Origin: Photobacterium toruni
GTDB lineage: Bacteria; Pseudomonadota; Gammaproteobacteria; Enterobacterales; Vibrionaceae
Length of the DNA stretch: 64,000 nucleotides
Assembly: GCF_024529955.1 (NCBI RefSeq)
Contig: NZ_AP024854.1
Location: 2,418,001 to 2,482,000 of the forward strand
Reading direction: 5' to 3'
The notes below the pieces were generated by a model. That model had not been told where the DNA came from, ran no database searches, and saw only the letters and a program-made list of their open reading frames with translations. Both the position numbers and the translations under genes were made by a program. The first letter of the stretch is position 1. Every line of letters starts with the position of its first letter. Below are positions 41,794-52,193 of this stretch, piece after piece.

Positions 41794-42228
41794 TTAACGT
41801 TCAATGGAGACAACTTCAACCTCAAAGGTAACTGTTTTGCCTGCTAATGGATGATTAAAATCAACAGTGACTGAATCACCCACTACTTGTGTAATTATTC
41901 CAGGAATATCGTGCCCTTCAGGGCCAGTAAAAGCGATAATACGCCCAACTTCTGCAGGAGTATCAACGCTAAACTTACTCAATTCAACATGGTGAATATT
42001 ATTCGGATTTATAGGACCAAAAGCATCTTCAGGCGCTAAATCAAATTGCTTTTTCTGTCCGACAACTAGGCCTAATAAACATTTTTCAAAATTAGCAGTA
42101 AGGCTGCCATCTCCCATGCGAAAGATAACGGGCTTAGCATTAGCAAATGTAGATTCAGCTACAGTTCCATCAGCTAATTTAATTGAAAAGTGCATTAATA
42201 CTTCACTGTTACTGTTGATCGCCGACAT
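41794..42228 (-). CDS. fkpB: FKBP-type peptidyl-prolyl isomerase, SlpA type
   Basis: 144-residue SlpA-like isomerase: N-terminal FKBP core (VLMHFSIKLADGTVAEST), an inserted-flap chaperone domain around DAFGPINPNNIHHV, and DFNHPLAGKTVTFEVEVV at the end, the signature block of the family. Catalyses proline cis-trans isomerisation and has chaperone activity in the cytoplasm. Encoded between lspA and ispH, the invariant enterobacterial and vibrio order. Confidence 0.95.
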   Translation of the reverse strand: MSAINSNSEVLMHFSIKLADGTVAESTFANAKPVIFRMGDGSLTANFEKCLLGLVVGQKKQFDLAPEDAFGPINPNNIHHVELSKFSVDTPAEVGRIIAFTGPEGHDIPGIITQVVGDSVTVDFNHPLAGKTVTFEVEVVSIER

Positions 42229-42329
42229 ATATTCTTCCCTATTATTGGTTACGACTATTTAACAACAAAGTGTCACGGGTATCAACGTACGTTCACTAGG
42301 GTTTTTAATCCAGCCAAGGTAATAATAAA

Positions 42330-42365
42330 AAAAAACGCCACCTGTAAGAACAAGCAGCGTTTTAT
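42330..42365 (-). terminator. Terminator after lspA
   Basis: Stem AACGC/GCGTT (42334-42338 and 42357-42361) with partial inner pairing; on the minus strand followed by a run of T residues. Suggests fkpB-ispH also have their own promoter. Confidence 0.65.
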
Positions 42366-42384
42366 TTTAATAACAGATTAATAC

Positions 42385-42909
42385 TTAATGAACTTTAGCT
42401 GTCTTATCCGCTTTAAAGCCATCAAGAATTAACAATACAGCACCCAAACAAATGGCTGAATCGGCAATATTAAATGCAGGCCAATGATAACTACCGTAAT
42501 AGAAATCAAGAAAATCGACCACAAAACCATGGTAAAGGCGATCAAATAAATTACCTAATGCACCACCAATGATCAGCGCATACGCAATATTGGCCATTTT
42601 ATTGGTTACTGGCGTACGACGCATCCACAATGTCAATAAACCGCAAACACCAAACGCAATTGCGGCAAACAACCATCGTTGCCAACCACCAGCACTACTT
42701 AAAAAACTAAATGCAGCACCGGTATTGTGTACATACAGTAAATTAAAAAATGGCGTGATCTCAATTCGGTTTGGCCAGCCATAGCCCATCGAGTCCATTA
42801 CCAATAGCTTAGTGCCATTATCGATAATAAATACCACAATCGCTAACCATAGCCAGCGAATACCCGATTGTTTAAGCGTCAACGCTTGCTGAGGTGCTGA
42901 ATTAGTCAT
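42385..42909 (-). CDS. lspA: Lipoprotein signal peptidase (signal peptidase II)
   Basis: 174-residue inner-membrane aspartyl protease that removes signal peptides from prolipoproteins after lipidation. Four transmembrane helices; catalytic aspartates in [19 protein letters not shown] and [11 protein letters not shown]. Its ATG overlaps the ileS stop in TAATG, so translation is coupled. Sensitive target of globomycin in the family. NlpI, encoded in this window, would be one of its substrates. Confidence 0.97.
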   Translation of the reverse strand: MTNSAPQQALTLKQSGIRWLWLAIVVFIIDNGTKLLVMDSMGYGWPNRIEITPFFNLLYVHNTGAAFSFLSSAGGWQRWLFAAIAFGVCGLLTLWMRRTPVTNKMANIAYALIIGGALGNLFDRLYHGFVVDFLDFYYGSYHWPAFNIADSAICLGAVLLILDGFKADKTAKVH

Positions 42910-45749
42910 TAGGCAAATTTACGCTCTTCGCCGTCGCCATCGATGTTAGTTACACAACGACCACACACTTCTTCGTGTCCAGCAATCGTGCCAACATCAG
43001 CAACATGGTGCCAACAACGCTCACACTTCGCAGCTTCAGAAGCACGTACTGTTACAAATAATCCTTCGATATCTGTTTCTTGTGCGCCTTCAGGCTTGCT
43101 ATCAGCAACCACAACTTGTGCTTTTGATGTTAACAATACAAAACGTAATTCGTCTTCTAGCTTATTCAGCTTCGCAGCAAGATCCGCATTCGCAGTAAGC
43201 GTTACTTCCGCTTGTAGTGAACCACCAATAACTTTTTCGCTACGTGCAGTTTCAAGTAACTTGTTCACAGCACCACGAACTTGTTGAATCTCAGCCCAGA
43301 AATCGTTGTTGAGTTCTTCGTTCTCAGCAAGACCAAATAAACCATCGAACCACTCACCAGTAAACACAAATTGATCACGTTTACCTGGCATTTCGTTCCA
43401 GATTTCATCGGCTGTGAATGACATGATAGGTGCCATCCAACGAACCAGTGCTTCTACAATGTAGTAAAGCGCAGTTTGACAACTACGTTGTGCATGACCA
43501 CCACGTTTTGCTGTGTACTGACGGTCTTTAATCACGTCTAAGTAGAAAGAACCCATTTCAACTGAACAGAACTGCATTAAACGCTGAGTTACTGTGTGTA
43601 GGTTGTAGTCTTCGTATGCTTTAACGATCTCTTCTTGAGCCGCCATAGCACGACCTACAGCCCAACGATCAAGTGCAACCATCTCTTCAACTGGTACACA
43701 ATCAGTTTCAGGATTGAAGCCATTTAAGTTCGCAAGGAAGAAACGTGCAGTGTTACGAATACGACGGTAAGCATCAGCAGAACGCTTTAGGATCTCGTCA
43801 GATACTGCAACTTCACCCGTGTAATCGGTAGATGCTACCCATAGACGAAGAATATCAGCACCAAGCTTGTTAGTGACATCTTTCGGTGCAACCACGTTAC
43901 CCACTGATTTCGACATTTTACGGCCTTGACCGTCAACCACGAAGCCATGTGTTAACACTTGCTTGTACGGGGCTTTGTCTTTCATCGCTACTGATGAAAT
44001 CAATGATGACTGGAACCAACCACGGTGTTGATCTGAACCTTCTAGGTAAAGATCTGCTGAGTGACCATTGAACTCAGGACGGCTATCAACCACTGAGAAA
44101 TGTGTTACACCAGAGTCAAACCATACGTCTAATGTATCAAGCACTTTTTCGTAAATCGCTGCATCTTCTGCACTCATTACGTCAGTCAGTTCTAGATCCC
44201 ACCAAGCTTGAATACCCTTTTGTTCAACAAGCTGAGCCACTTTTTCAATCAACTCAGATGTTTGTGGGTGAAGCTCTTGGGTTTCTTTATGGATAAAGAG
44301 TGCAATTGGCACACCCCAAGTACGTTGACGAGAGATACACCACTCTGGGCGACCTTCGATCATACCTTCGATGCGGCTTTGACCCCACTCAGGCATCCAT
44401 TGTACGTTCTTGATTTCCGCTAATGCTTTCGCACGTAAACCAGCTTTCTCCATAGAGATAAACCACTGTGGCGTTGCACGGAAAATAATTGGCGTTTTGT
44501 GGCGCCAGCAATGTGGGTAGCTGTGAGTAATTTTAGAGAAATGTAGCAATGAACCATGTTCACGTAAAACATCTACAACCACTTCGTTTGCTTTAAATAC
44601 GTGTTGACCCGCGAAGATCTCAGTATCAGGTAAGTAAACACCATTGCTGCCAACAGGGTTTGCAATTTCAAGGTTGTACTTTTGACCTACCACGAAGTCT
44701 TCTTGACCATGGCCAGGTGCCGTATGTACACAGCCTGTACCTGATTCTGTCGTTACGTGATCAGCAAGTACTACAGGTACATCAAAGCTATAGAATGGGT
44801 GATTAAAGCGCATTAGCTCTAATTCTTCACCTTTACAGAAACCAAGGATTTCTGACTCTTCAAAGCCAACACGCGCCATCACTTCTTTTACAAGCTCTGC
44901 CGCTACGATTAAACGTTGTGGTTGAGTGTGTACATCGGTAACAGGTGTTTGTACTAATGCGTATTCAAGATCAGCACTCACAGCAACACCGCGGTTAGCA
45001 GGCATTGTCCATGGTGTCGTTGTCCAGATAACAATCGACACGTCGCCTTCGCCTTGGTCAGCAACACAGCCAAACTTCGCTAATACTGCCGCTTCATCTA
45101 CCGCTTTAAATTTAACATCGATAGATAGCGATACTTTGTCTTGGTATTCAACTTCAGCTTCAGCCAATGCAGAACCACAATCAGTACACCAGTGAACAGG
45201 CTTAAAACCTTTCAATAGGTGATCTTTATCGGCAATTTTGCCTAATGCACGAATGATATTCGCTTCAGTACCAAAATCCATTGTGCGGTATGGCTTGTCC
45301 CACTCACCTAGTACACCTAGACGCATGAAACTTTCTTTTTGACCTTCAACTTGGCCCGCAGCGTAAGCACGACATTTTTCGCGGAATTCCGCTGCAGTTA
45401 ATTTTTGGCCAGGTTTACCAAATTTCTTTTCTACCATTAATTCAATCGGCAGACCGTGACAGTCCCAACCAGGAATGTACGGTGAATCAAAGCCAGAAAG
45501 CGTCTTTGACTTAATAATAATATCTTTAAGAATCTTGTTTAACGCGTGACCGATGTGAATATCACCGTTAGCGTACGGAGGGCCATCGTGTAATACGAAA
45601 GATTTTTTACCTTTCTTAGCTTTACGAATTTCACCGTAAAGATCTTCATCATACCAATGCTTAAGCATTGCAGGCTCACGTTGAGCTAGATTGCCTCGCA
45701 TCGGAAACCCTGTTTCCGGCAGGTTCAGGGTATCTTTATAGTCACTCAT
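42909..45749 (-). CDS. ileS: Isoleucyl-tRNA synthetase
   Basis: 946-residue class Ia synthetase. HIGH motif in [20 protein letters not shown] near residue 58, KMSKS in [12 protein letters not shown] near 605, CP1 editing domain between them ([14 protein letters not shown]), and the C-terminal zinc finger CERCWHH...CGRC. Bacterial type, about E. coli length (938). Follows ribF after 5 bp and overlaps lspA. Confidence 0.98.
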   Translation of the reverse strand: MSDYKDTLNLPETGFPMRGNLAQREPAMLKHWYDEDLYGEIRKAKKGKKSFVLHDGPPYANGDIHIGHALNKILKDIIIKSKTLSGFDSPYIPGWDCHGLPIELMVEKKFGKPGQKLTAAEFREKCRAYAAGQVEGQKESFMRLGVLGEWDKPYRTMDFGTEANIIRALGKIADKDHLLKGFKPVHWCTDCGSALAEAEVEYQDKVSLSIDVKFKAVDEAAVLAKFGCVADQGEGDVSIVIWTTTPWTMPANRGVAVSADLEYALVQTPVTDVHTQPQRLIVAAELVKEVMARVGFEESEILGFCKGEELELMRFNHPFYSFDVPVVLADHVTTESGTGCVHTAPGHGQEDFVVGQKYNLEIANPVGSNGVYLPDTEIFAGQHVFKANEVVVDVLREHGSLLHFSKITHSYPHCWRHKTPIIFRATPQWFISMEKAGLRAKALAEIKNVQWMPEWGQSRIEGMIEGRPEWCISRQRTWGVPIALFIHKETQELHPQTSELIEKVAQLVEQKGIQAWWDLELTDVMSAEDAAIYEKVLDTLDVWFDSGVTHFSVVDSRPEFNGHSADLYLEGSDQHRGWFQSSLISSVAMKDKAPYKQVLTHGFVVDGQGRKMSKSVGNVVAPKDVTNKLGADILRLWVASTDYTGEVAVSDEILKRSADAYRRIRNTARFFLANLNGFNPETDCVPVEEMVALDRWAVGRAMAAQEEIVKAYEDYNLHTVTQRLMQFCSVEMGSFYLDVIKDRQYTAKRGGHAQRSCQTALYYIVEALVRWMAPIMSFTADEIWNEMPGKRDQFVFTGEWFDGLFGLAENEELNNDFWAEIQQVRGAVNKLLETARSEKVIGGSLQAEVTLTANADLAAKLNKLEDELRFVLLTSKAQVVVADSKPEGAQETDIEGLFVTVRASEAAKCERCWHHVADVGTIAGHEEVCGRCVTNIDGDGEERKFA

Positions 45750-45754
45750 GGATT

Positions 45755-46744
45755 CTAGATTCCGTTACTTGGGCGAAGTTGGACATTATTACGCTCAGAC
45801 AACCACACCCGTGCTGTTTGAGCATCTCGTTCGATTTGTAATTTCAGCGCATCGAATGATTCAAATTTTTTTTCGTCACGCAATTTATGGCGCAACACGA
45901 CTTCAAGTTGACGACCGTAAAGATCGGCTTGATAATCAAATAAATGTACTTCAAGTTGTTGTCGTACACCTTGTACTGTAGGTCGGTGGCCAACATTAGC
46001 TACACCCGCAATAGGCGTGGCGGTAATACCCAACACTTCGACCGCATAAACTCCTGCAACAGGTGCTATACGGCGTTTTAATGGGATATTAGCTGTTGGA
46101 AAGCCGATAGTGCGGCCTAATTTTCTTCCGTGTGAGACTCGCCCACGAATACTGTATGGTCGACCAAGCATTTGTTCTACTTGATCTAATTCATTATTCG
46201 CTAAAGCATGACGGATTGCAGTACTGCTTACTCGCTGCTTAGAAACACAAAAACTTGTTGTACTGATTACTTCAAATCCGTATTTCTTACCAGCTGCTAC
46301 TAGCATCGCAAAATCGCCACGTCGCTCTTGACCAAAACGAAAGTCATCACCAATAACCAGAAATTTAACACCCAATTGCTTTACCAACAAGCATTCGACG
46401 AAATATTCAGCAGTCATAGACGCAAAATGATGATTAAAATTAACACACAATAATCGATCAATGCCGACTTTTTTCAATTCTACATATTTCTCGCGAAAGC
46501 GGGTCAACCTTGCAGGAGCTTTATTTCCCGCAAAAAGCTCTTGTGGCTGTGGTTCAAACGTCATTACCGTAGCGGCTAACCCCATAGAGTGCGCTTTAGC
46601 AATGACTTGTTTAAGCAACGTTTGATGGCCAAGATGTACACCGTCAAAATTGCCAATTGTCAGCACACAACCATGATGGTGTGGCTGAATATTGGGTATA
46701 CCTCGAATTAATTCCATAGGTAATTTAACTATGTCAGTACTCAT
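45755..46744 (-). CDS. ribF: Bifunctional riboflavin kinase/FAD synthetase
   Basis: 329-residue two-domain enzyme making FMN and then FAD. N-terminal nucleotidyltransferase domain with [17 protein letters not shown] and [15 protein letters not shown]-terminal riboflavin kinase domain with [13 protein letters not shown] and [11 protein letters not shown]. An ATG at 46717 (MELIRGI) matches the E. coli N-terminus better, but neither start has a good ribosome-binding site; the longer form is listed. Precedes ileS as in E. coli. Confidence 0.95.
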   Translation of the reverse strand: MSTDIVKLPMELIRGIPNIQPHHHGCVLTIGNFDGVHLGHQTLLKQVIAKAHSMGLAATVMTFEPQPQELFAGNKAPARLTRFREKYVELKKVGIDRLLCVNFNHHFASMTAEYFVECLLVKQLGVKFLVIGDDFRFGQERRGDFAMLVAAGKKYGFEVISTTSFCVSKQRVSSTAIRHALANNELDQVEQMLGRPYSIRGRVSHGRKLGRTIGFPTANIPLKRRIAPVAGVYAVEVLGITATPIAGVANVGHRPTVQGVRQQLEVHLFDYQADLYGRQLEVVLRHKLRDEKKFESFDALKLQIERDAQTARVWLSERNNVQLRPSNGI

Positions 46745-46905
46745 AAGGCTATTTGCTCATCCTACAATCAGGTATTTTGTTTATATGATGACCAATAACA
46801 GCCAAAAAAATTAATAACTACGGTAATTCATCCACCATGATTACATGGCTAACAACCACTTTTTAGCGTAAAGCTGGCGAATTATATACTACTCAGCGAT
46901 TTCAA

Positions 46906-48468
46906 TCAGCTCTCTGCACGCAGATGACGGGGACGAATACCTAAAATAATGGCACATAATAAATAAATACTGCTTCCACCTAAAATCAAGCCAAATAGCC
47001 ATATAACACGCTCAAGCAAGTGGAACGCTAACCATTGTTGAATAGATGGACTGAACCATAGTAATCCACCAACCATCACTGCACCGGCAATCACTAACCG
47101 CAGTACAAAAAATAATGTTTGGCGGCTCACTCGATAAATATTTTCTTTGTGTAAACCTCGGTATAGCAACCCTGCATTAAGCAAAGCCGATAATACACTC
47201 GCAATAGAGAGACCGACATAACCATAGAATGGTGCAAAGATACCGTTAAAAACCATATTGCTAACCATGGCAATAATACCAATTTTAACGGGTGTTTTGG
47301 TATCTTGACGAGCGTAATAACCTGGGGCAAAAATTTTGATTAGCATGTAATTAAGTAAGCCAGCCGACACGACCCACAGTGACATAGCGGTTTGGTTTAC
47401 ATCATAAAGATCAAACTCACCACGCATGAACATCACCATCAACATTGGTTTGGCTAAGGTGATCATACCGAGCATGGCAGGAATACCCAAAATCAATACC
47501 ATTCGAACTCCCCAATCCATCGTGTCCGCGAACTGTTGAGGCGACTTATCAACATGTTTACGCGACAGAGCAGGTAAGATCACAGTTGCAATCGCAATAC
47601 CAAATAACCCTAGCGGAAATTCTAATAAGCGATCTGAATAATATAACCAACTAATTGAGCCAGTCATTAAGAAACTTGCAATCAATGTATCAAGCAGTAA
47701 GTTAATTTGAGTAACAGAAACACCAAACAGTGCTGGTAGCATCAATTTTCGTATTTTAGTCACGCCAGGGTCATTCCAGCCCCATTGTGGACGAACTAAA
47801 TACCCTTCTCGATATAAAAAAGGCAGTTGAAAACCAAATTGGACCAACCCACCAATAAATACCCCTAGTGCTAACCCAATTTCAGGTTTTGCTAAATGTG
47901 GTGCGACAAAAACCGCACAACCAATAATAGCAATATTAAGAAATACTGGCGTAAACGATGAAATCGCAAACTTGCCCAACGTATTTAAGATAGCGCCAGA
48001 TAATGCTACAAAGGTCACAAACCACAAATAGGGAAAGGTGATTTTAAGTAACAAACTGGCTAATTCAAATTTTTCCGCGCCTGGGGAAATACCTTGCGTC
48101 CAATCCCAAAACCAACCGAAACCAAATAATGCGGTGACGACACCTGAGCCTAAAACACCCAATAATGTCACTATGGTAACAATACCCCCTAACGTTCCCG
48201 CAGCACGAGCAATCAACAATCGAGTTCGATCAACATCACCAGCGGCATGATATTCAGTTAAAACGGGCACAAAGGCTTGCGAAAAAGCACCTTCTGCAAA
48301 AAGACGACGTAAAAAGTTAGGAATTTTGTTGGCAAAGAAAAAAACATCGGCCGCAGCCCCTGCTCCCATTAGGTTAGCAACTACCACATCGCGCACTAAA
48401 CCTAGCACACGAGACACCAAAGTCATGGCGCTAACTACCATTCCAGAGCGTAAAAGACGCTTACTCAC
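46906..48468 (-). CDS. murJ: Lipid II flippase MurJ
   Basis: 520-residue MOP-superfamily protein with about 14 transmembrane helices that flips lipid II across the inner membrane. Conserved N-terminus GMVVSAMTLVSRVLGLVRDVVVA, FFFANKIPNFLRRLFAEGAFSQAFVPVL with the essential arginines, and FSRK-like ALSRKHVDKSP. Divergent from rpsT and upstream of ribF in the same direction, the Vibrio-type arrangement (murJ inserted between rpsT and ribF). Confidence 0.97.
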   Translation of the reverse strand: MSKRLLRSGMVVSAMTLVSRVLGLVRDVVVANLMGAGAAADVFFFANKIPNFLRRLFAEGAFSQAFVPVLTEYHAAGDVDRTRLLIARAAGTLGGIVTIVTLLGVLGSGVVTALFGFGWFWDWTQGISPGAEKFELASLLLKITFPYLWFVTFVALSGAILNTLGKFAISSFTPVFLNIAIIGCAVFVAPHLAKPEIGLALGVFIGGLVQFGFQLPFLYREGYLVRPQWGWNDPGVTKIRKLMLPALFGVSVTQINLLLDTLIASFLMTGSISWLYYSDRLLEFPLGLFGIAIATVILPALSRKHVDKSPQQFADTMDWGVRMVLILGIPAMLGMITLAKPMLMVMFMRGEFDLYDVNQTAMSLWVVSAGLLNYMLIKIFAPGYYARQDTKTPVKIGIIAMVSNMVFNGIFAPFYGYVGLSIASVLSALLNAGLLYRGLHKENIYRVSRQTLFFVLRLVIAGAVMVGGLLWFSPSIQQWLAFHLLERVIWLFGLILGGSSIYLLCAIILGIRPRHLRAES

Positions 48469-48500
48469 AAAAAAACCTCATAAAAAGATGTTCAGAAAGG

Positions 48501-48529
48501 TGACTTCTGAATCGAAATACTGGTAAAAT
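48501..48529 (+). promoter_or_regulatory. Candidate rpsT promoter
   Basis: Extended -10 TGGTAAAAT (hexamer TAAAAT at 48524-48529) with a weak -35-like TGACTT at 48501. Transcription from here would include the structured leader at 48573-48658. Confidence 0.4.
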
Positions 48530-48572
48530 CTGTCGCCATATTAACCGTGTTAATCCGCAAGTGCCAACTAGA

Positions 48573-48658
48573 TTGGTATGGCGGTTATTTGCACGAATCA
48601 TTTGACAATGATTAAGATTAAGGGCATAGTCCTCGGCCTTAAATTGTCACCATACCAA
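48573..48658 (+). promoter_or_regulatory. rpsT: Nested stem-loop in the rpsT 5' leader
   Basis: Three nested perfect helices: 48573-48581 with 48650-48658 (9 bp, TTGGTATGG/CCATACCAA), 48603-48609 with 48643-48649 (7 bp, TGACAAT/ATTGTCA), and 48618-48623 with 48637-48642 (6 bp). It ends 18 nt before the TTG start, just upstream of the GGGAG ribosome-binding site. In E. coli S20 represses its own synthesis post-transcriptionally; this is a candidate site. Confidence 0.6.
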
Positions 48659-48676
48659 GATTTGGGAGTTACACCC

Positions 48677-48937
48677 TTGGCAAATATCAAATCTGCTAAG
48701 AAACGTGCACTAACTTCAGAAAAACGTCGTCAGCATAACGCTAGCCGTCGTTCTATGATGCGCACTTTCTTCAAGAAAGTAATTATCGCTATTGAAGCTG
48801 GTAATAAAGAAGCTGCAACACAAGCTTTCGCTGAAATGCAACCTGTTATGGATCGCATGGCTACTAAAGGCCTGATCCATAAGAACAAAGCTGCACGTCA
48901 CAAAGCTCGTCTAACAGCGAAAATCAAAGCTCTTTAA
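48677..48937 (+). CDS. rpsT: 30S ribosomal protein S20
   Basis: 86 residues, the normal size. Sequence [24 protein letters not shown], then the FKKV...AGNKEAA...[15 protein letters not shown] helices that bind 16S rRNA helices. The start is TTG at 48677 with GGGAG eight bases upstream; E. coli rpsT also starts with UUG. An upstream in-frame ATG at 48578 lies inside the leader structure and is rejected. Monocistronic with strong terminator. Confidence 0.97.
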   Translation: MANIKSAKKRALTSEKRRQHNASRRSMMRTFFKKVIIAIEAGNKEAATQAFAEMQPVMDRMATKGLIHKNKAARHKARLTAKIKAL

Positions 48938-48961
48938 TTTTAATTAATGAGTTTAGATTAA

Positions 48962-48990
48962 AAAAAACCGACCTTATGGTCGGTTTTTTT
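48962..48990 (+). terminator. Terminator of rpsT
   Basis: Stem AAAACCGACC/GGTCGGTTTT with 4-nt loop and seven-T tail, 24 bp after the stop codon. Confidence 0.95.
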
Positions 48991-49086
48991 ATGTCTCTTT
49001 ATCAACCATTACCTATAAAACTAGCATTTAGACATAAAATATTGTTAATTCTATAGCTGAATTTATTTCACATCTTCGAGCATAAA

Positions 49087-49698
49087 ATGAAAAAAACGCT
49101 ATTACGCGGCTTGTTCAACGTTCTGCCGCTGGTATTAAGTATTTGGTTATTCTGGTCACTTTTTGAGTCATTAGATGAAGTAGGCAGTTTTTTATTTGGC
49201 CTTGTTCATATCACTGAACTCTTCAAAGGTGCCGGTTTTTTACTCATTCTGATCTTATTATTTGTTGCGGGGCTACTTTTCTCTGTCAGTCCTATCGCAT
49301 GGCTTTATGATTTTGTTATTCGACAATTGATGCGATTTCCTTTTTTTAAAACGGTTTACAGTAGTATTAATGATATTGCCTCATTGATGAGCAGCGACAA
49401 TAAAAATAAGAGCCAGCAAACCGTATTAGTCCATCAAGCAAATAATACCTATGTCGTTGGCTTCATTATGTCTAATGACACGCCTGAGCCGCTGACAAAC
49501 GCATTACCTAGCGGAGATTGGGTTCCAGTACTATTTCCACTCAGCTATCAAATAGCAGGCATTACAACGCTTGTGAAACGCGAAGACCTAACAGTCGTTG
49601 ATTGGTCGTTTGAAGATGCGATGCGTTATAATTTAACGGCGGGTATTTCAATCTCCGCCAAAGATAAAGAAGAAAAAGAAAAAGAAAAAGAAAAATAA
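49087..49698 (+). CDS. DUF502-family inner-membrane protein
   Basis: 203 residues with two N-terminal transmembrane helices (about 5-24 and 48-72), the DUF502 core (FPFFKTVYSSINDIASLMSS, then VGFIMSNDTPEPL and WVPVLFPLSYQIAG), and a lysine/glutamate tail made of KE dipeptides. The family is widespread, function unproven. The tail is encoded by a GAAAAA hexanucleotide repeat. It lies downstream of rpsT with 97 bp between the terminator and the ATG, so it has its own promoter. Confidence 0.85.
   Translation: MKKTLLRGLFNVLPLVLSIWLFWSLFESLDEVGSFLFGLVHITELFKGAGFLLILILLFVAGLLFSVSPIAWLYDFVIRQLMRFPFFKTVYSSINDIASLMSSDNKNKSQQTVLVHQANNTYVVGFIMSNDTPEPLTNALPSGDWVPVLFPLSYQIAGITTLVKREDLTVVDWSFEDAMRYNLTAGISISAKDKEEKEKEKEK
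49672..49695 (+). repeat. GAAAAA hexanucleotide repeat at the end of the DUF502 gene
   Basis: Four perfect GAAAAA units followed directly by the stop codon; each unit encodes a Lys-Glu step, so slippage would change the tail length in frame. Confidence 0.9.
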
Positions 49699-49750
49699 CA
49701 GATAGATCATGTAACAAAATCGCGACTCAGAAATAATCGCAATAACAATT

Positions 49751-49773
49751 AACGCCTTATACAGTAAGGCGTT
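49751..49773 (-). terminator. Hairpin after nhaR
   Basis: Perfect 9-bp stem AACGCCTTA/TAAGGCGTT (49751-49759 and 49765-49773), 5-nt loop; T-tract on the minus strand is imperfect. Lies between convergent DUF502 and nhaR. Confidence 0.6.
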
Positions 49774-49788
49774 GATAAGTAATAAATA

Positions 49789-50673
49789 TTAAAATAACGT
49801 ACTAAAATCAGCAGCGCAAATACGCTTTACGGCAGGATGCATGATCATTCGTTCAGCAAAAATGACAAAATACTCATCACAAATATCTGTCACTCGTTTA
49901 ACTTCATAAAGATGACTATTGCTGGTTAGCTCATCGGCATAAATAGACGGTGCGATAAACATCGACTTGTTATAACAAGCAAACGCCTTCATCAACGCCG
50001 CATCATCAAATTCCCCTAAAATATTTGGCGTAATGCCTTGCTGATCAAACCATTGATGCAATTTGCGTCCCATTGCAGAACGTCTACTTGGCACCAACAG
50101 CTTATAATCTTCAATACAAGCCGGAAAATCTGCATTTGATAAATCATCAGTACAAAAAAAACTCATTGCCGACTCACCCAATTTTTTACTGTACAAACCT
50201 GGATTTTGCGTCGAACTAACAGGGCAATCAGATAAAATCATGTCTAATTTATGCTGCGATAACTGCTCTAATAACATTTCATGAGTTGATTCAAAACAAC
50301 TTAATTGGATTCGCTGATCGTTAGGAATACCTTCCAATAGCACTTGGCTTACTAACCGTTTAGACAGCGCATCAGCAACACCGACTTCAAATAATTGATT
50401 ATCTCGTTGCGTGTAATTTATACGATCGAGCATTTGATAACTTAAATCAAACATCTTATCTGCATATTTAAATACTAATTGACCAAGCTCTGTTGGTTCA
50501 ATATTACGTCCAACACGCTTAGTTAACTTACCTTTTAGTCGCTCTTCTAATGAACGAATCTGTCCTGTCACCGTTTGGGGTGTCAGAAATAATGCATCAG
50601 CAGCTTTAGTTACTGAGCCTTGCTTGCAGACCATCCAAAAATAATAAAGATGGTTATAATTTAAGTGCGACAT
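49789..50673 (-). CDS. nhaR: LysR-type transcriptional activator NhaR
   Basis: 294-residue LysR regulator. N-terminal winged HTH ([44 protein letters not shown], shown here only to mark residues 2-45) with the long NhaR-type recognition helix, and a C-terminal effector-binding domain. NhaR senses Na+ and activates nhaA in E. coli. Start at 50673 ([12 protein letters not shown]) is chosen by homology; the open frame continues 21 codons upstream across a terminator. nhaA lies upstream on the same strand with one small gene between. Confidence 0.93.
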   Translation of the reverse strand: MSHLNYNHLYYFWMVCKQGSVTKAADALFLTPQTVTGQIRSLEERLKGKLTKRVGRNIEPTELGQLVFKYADKMFDLSYQMLDRINYTQRDNQLFEVGVADALSKRLVSQVLLEGIPNDQRIQLSCFESTHEMLLEQLSQHKLDMILSDCPVSSTQNPGLYSKKLGESAMSFFCTDDLSNADFPACIEDYKLLVPSRRSAMGRKLHQWFDQQGITPNILGEFDDAALMKAFACYNKSMFIAPSIYADELTSNSHLYEVKRVTDICDEYFVIFAERMIMHPAVKRICAADFSTLF

Positions 50674-50692
50674 TGCTGCTATTTTAAATAAA

Positions 50693-50733
50693 AAAACCCA
50701 GCGACAAAGCTTACGCTGTGCCTCTGGGCTGTT
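50693..50733 (-). terminator. Terminator between the nhaA unit and nhaR
   Basis: Stem CCCAG/CTGGG with inner AGC/GCT pairs and loop GTAA; followed on the minus strand by seven T residues ending about 17 bp before the nhaR ATG. Confidence 0.8.
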
Positions 50734-50791
50734 CAATCTTTGACGTCATAATTTATAGTAAAATCAAATCAAGATCGTCTTTGAGTGATAA

Positions 50792-51034
50792 TTAGGGCTG
50801 TAGCCGTTCTAAATTACGTACTCGTTCGCCACCGCGTTGTTCTAATGCACGTTGACGAAATGAACTTTCTTGAACGACAGTTGTGGTTTTTACCGCTGTC
50901 GTTTTAGCGTCATTGATACCTTGTAAATATGCTTGGCATAATTCAGTACGATCATCATTCGTACACTGCTGATAATCAGCAGCAACACTTGGTAGTGAAA
51001 ATAAACACGTAATAATAATTAACCACGTTTTCAT
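50792..51034 (-). CDS. Small secreted protein downstream of nhaA, function unknown
   Basis: 80 residues. Sec signal MKTWLIIITCLFSLPSVAA, then a short mature part with two cysteines nine apart (QCTNDDRTELC), a QG-rich middle and an arginine-rich end. Probably periplasmic with a possible disulfide. The ATG follows the nhaA stop by one base (TAATATG) and its ribosome-binding site is the end of nhaA, so it is co-translated with nhaA. I do not recognise the family. Coding status is supported by signal peptide, coupling and terminator, not by homology. Confidence 0.75.
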   Translation of the reverse strand: MKTWLIIITCLFSLPSVAADYQQCTNDDRTELCQAYLQGINDAKTTAVKTTTVVQESSFRQRALEQRGGERVRNLERLQP

Positions 51035-51035
51035 A

Positions 51036-52193
51036 TTACACCTCGGATTTAGGCAATGTTTTACTTAACATGATGTAACCAACAATCGCTGCAACCGTTG
51101 AACCTAATAATATTCCAAGCCGTGAGTAAGTCGCAAAACTCTCATCTGCACCAACAAACGCGAGTGATGAGATGAAAATCGACATTGTAAAACCGATACC
51201 ACACAATACTGATACGGCGAAAATATGCTTGAAGTTAATACCATCAGGTAACTTTGCAACTCCCGTTTTAACTGCAATGAAACACGCAGTAAATATACCA
51301 ACAGGCTTACCAATAAATAATCCAGCGGCAATACCAACAGGTAACATTGACGATAAACTTGCAAGAGATACGCCAGTTAATGAAATACCCGCATTCGCAA
51401 ATGCAAATAATGGCAAGATTAAGAAAGCAACATACGGATGTAATGCATGCTCAATCGTCTTTAGTGGTGAATGGGTATCAGCACGACCATCTTTACCTGC
51501 TAGCGGTATTGCGAAACCTAATACCACACCAGCTAATGTTGCATGGACGCCAGATTGCAGCACACTAAACCATAAAATAGCACCGACAATTAAGTATAGC
51601 GGAATACTCGTGATATTCTTCAGGTTCATAATGACCAGCGTCGCCGTTGAAATAAACGCCACCGTTAATGCTAGTGTTGATAAATCTGAGCTATAAAACA
51701 GAGCGATGATCACAATCACGCCTAAATCATCAATAATAGCCAATGCTAATAAGAATACTTTTAGGCTTACTGGTACTCGATTACCTAGCAAGGCCATCAC
51801 GCCCAACGCAAAAGCAATATCGGTTGCAGCAGGAATCGCCCAACCTTTAACTGCCATTGGATCGCCATAATTAAATGCCGTATAAATTAATGCTGGTGCA
51901 ATCATGCCACCAACAGCAGCGATCGCTGGGAATATCGCTTTTTCTTTCGTATTAAGCGCCCCCTCAATAAGCTCTCGCTTCACTTCTAATCCAATTAAGA
52001 AAAAGAAAATTGCCATTAAACCATCATTGATCCAATGTGCTACTGATAATCCAGCAATATAGCTATGCAAAGTATCTGTATATACAGATGCCAGTGGTGA
52101 GTTAGCAATAACCATTGCAATTAATGCTGCGATAATAAGAATAATACCGCCAGCTGATTCTAATTTAAGAAACTTACGAATAGCATCGGTCAT
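51036..52193 (-). CDS. nhaA: Na+/H+ antiporter NhaA
   Basis: 385 residues, 12 transmembrane helices expected. Essential ion-binding aspartate pair in [17 protein letters not shown] (155-156, equivalent to E. coli 163-164), the unwound helix [17 protein letters not shown] with conserved Thr-Asp, and [18 protein letters not shown] with the conserved lysine region upstream (KPVGIF). Exchanges Na+ or Li+ for H+ in salt and alkaline stress, apt for a marine bacterium. Leads a unit with the small secreted protein gene; nhaR follows behind a terminator. Confidence 0.97.
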   Translation of the reverse strand: MTDAIRKFLKLESAGGIILIIAALIAMVIANSPLASVYTDTLHSYIAGLSVAHWINDGLMAIFFFLIGLEVKRELIEGALNTKEKAIFPAIAAVGGMIAPALIYTAFNYGDPMAVKGWAIPAATDIAFALGVMALLGNRVPVSLKVFLLALAIIDDLGVIVIIALFYSSDLSTLALTVAFISTATLVIMNLKNITSIPLYLIVGAILWFSVLQSGVHATLAGVVLGFAIPLAGKDGRADTHSPLKTIEHALHPYVAFLILPLFAFANAGISLTGVSLASLSSMLPVGIAAGLFIGKPVGIFTACFIAVKTGVAKLPDGINFKHIFAVSVLCGIGFTMSIFISSLAFVGADESFATYSRLGILLGSTVAAIVGYIMLSKTLPKSEV

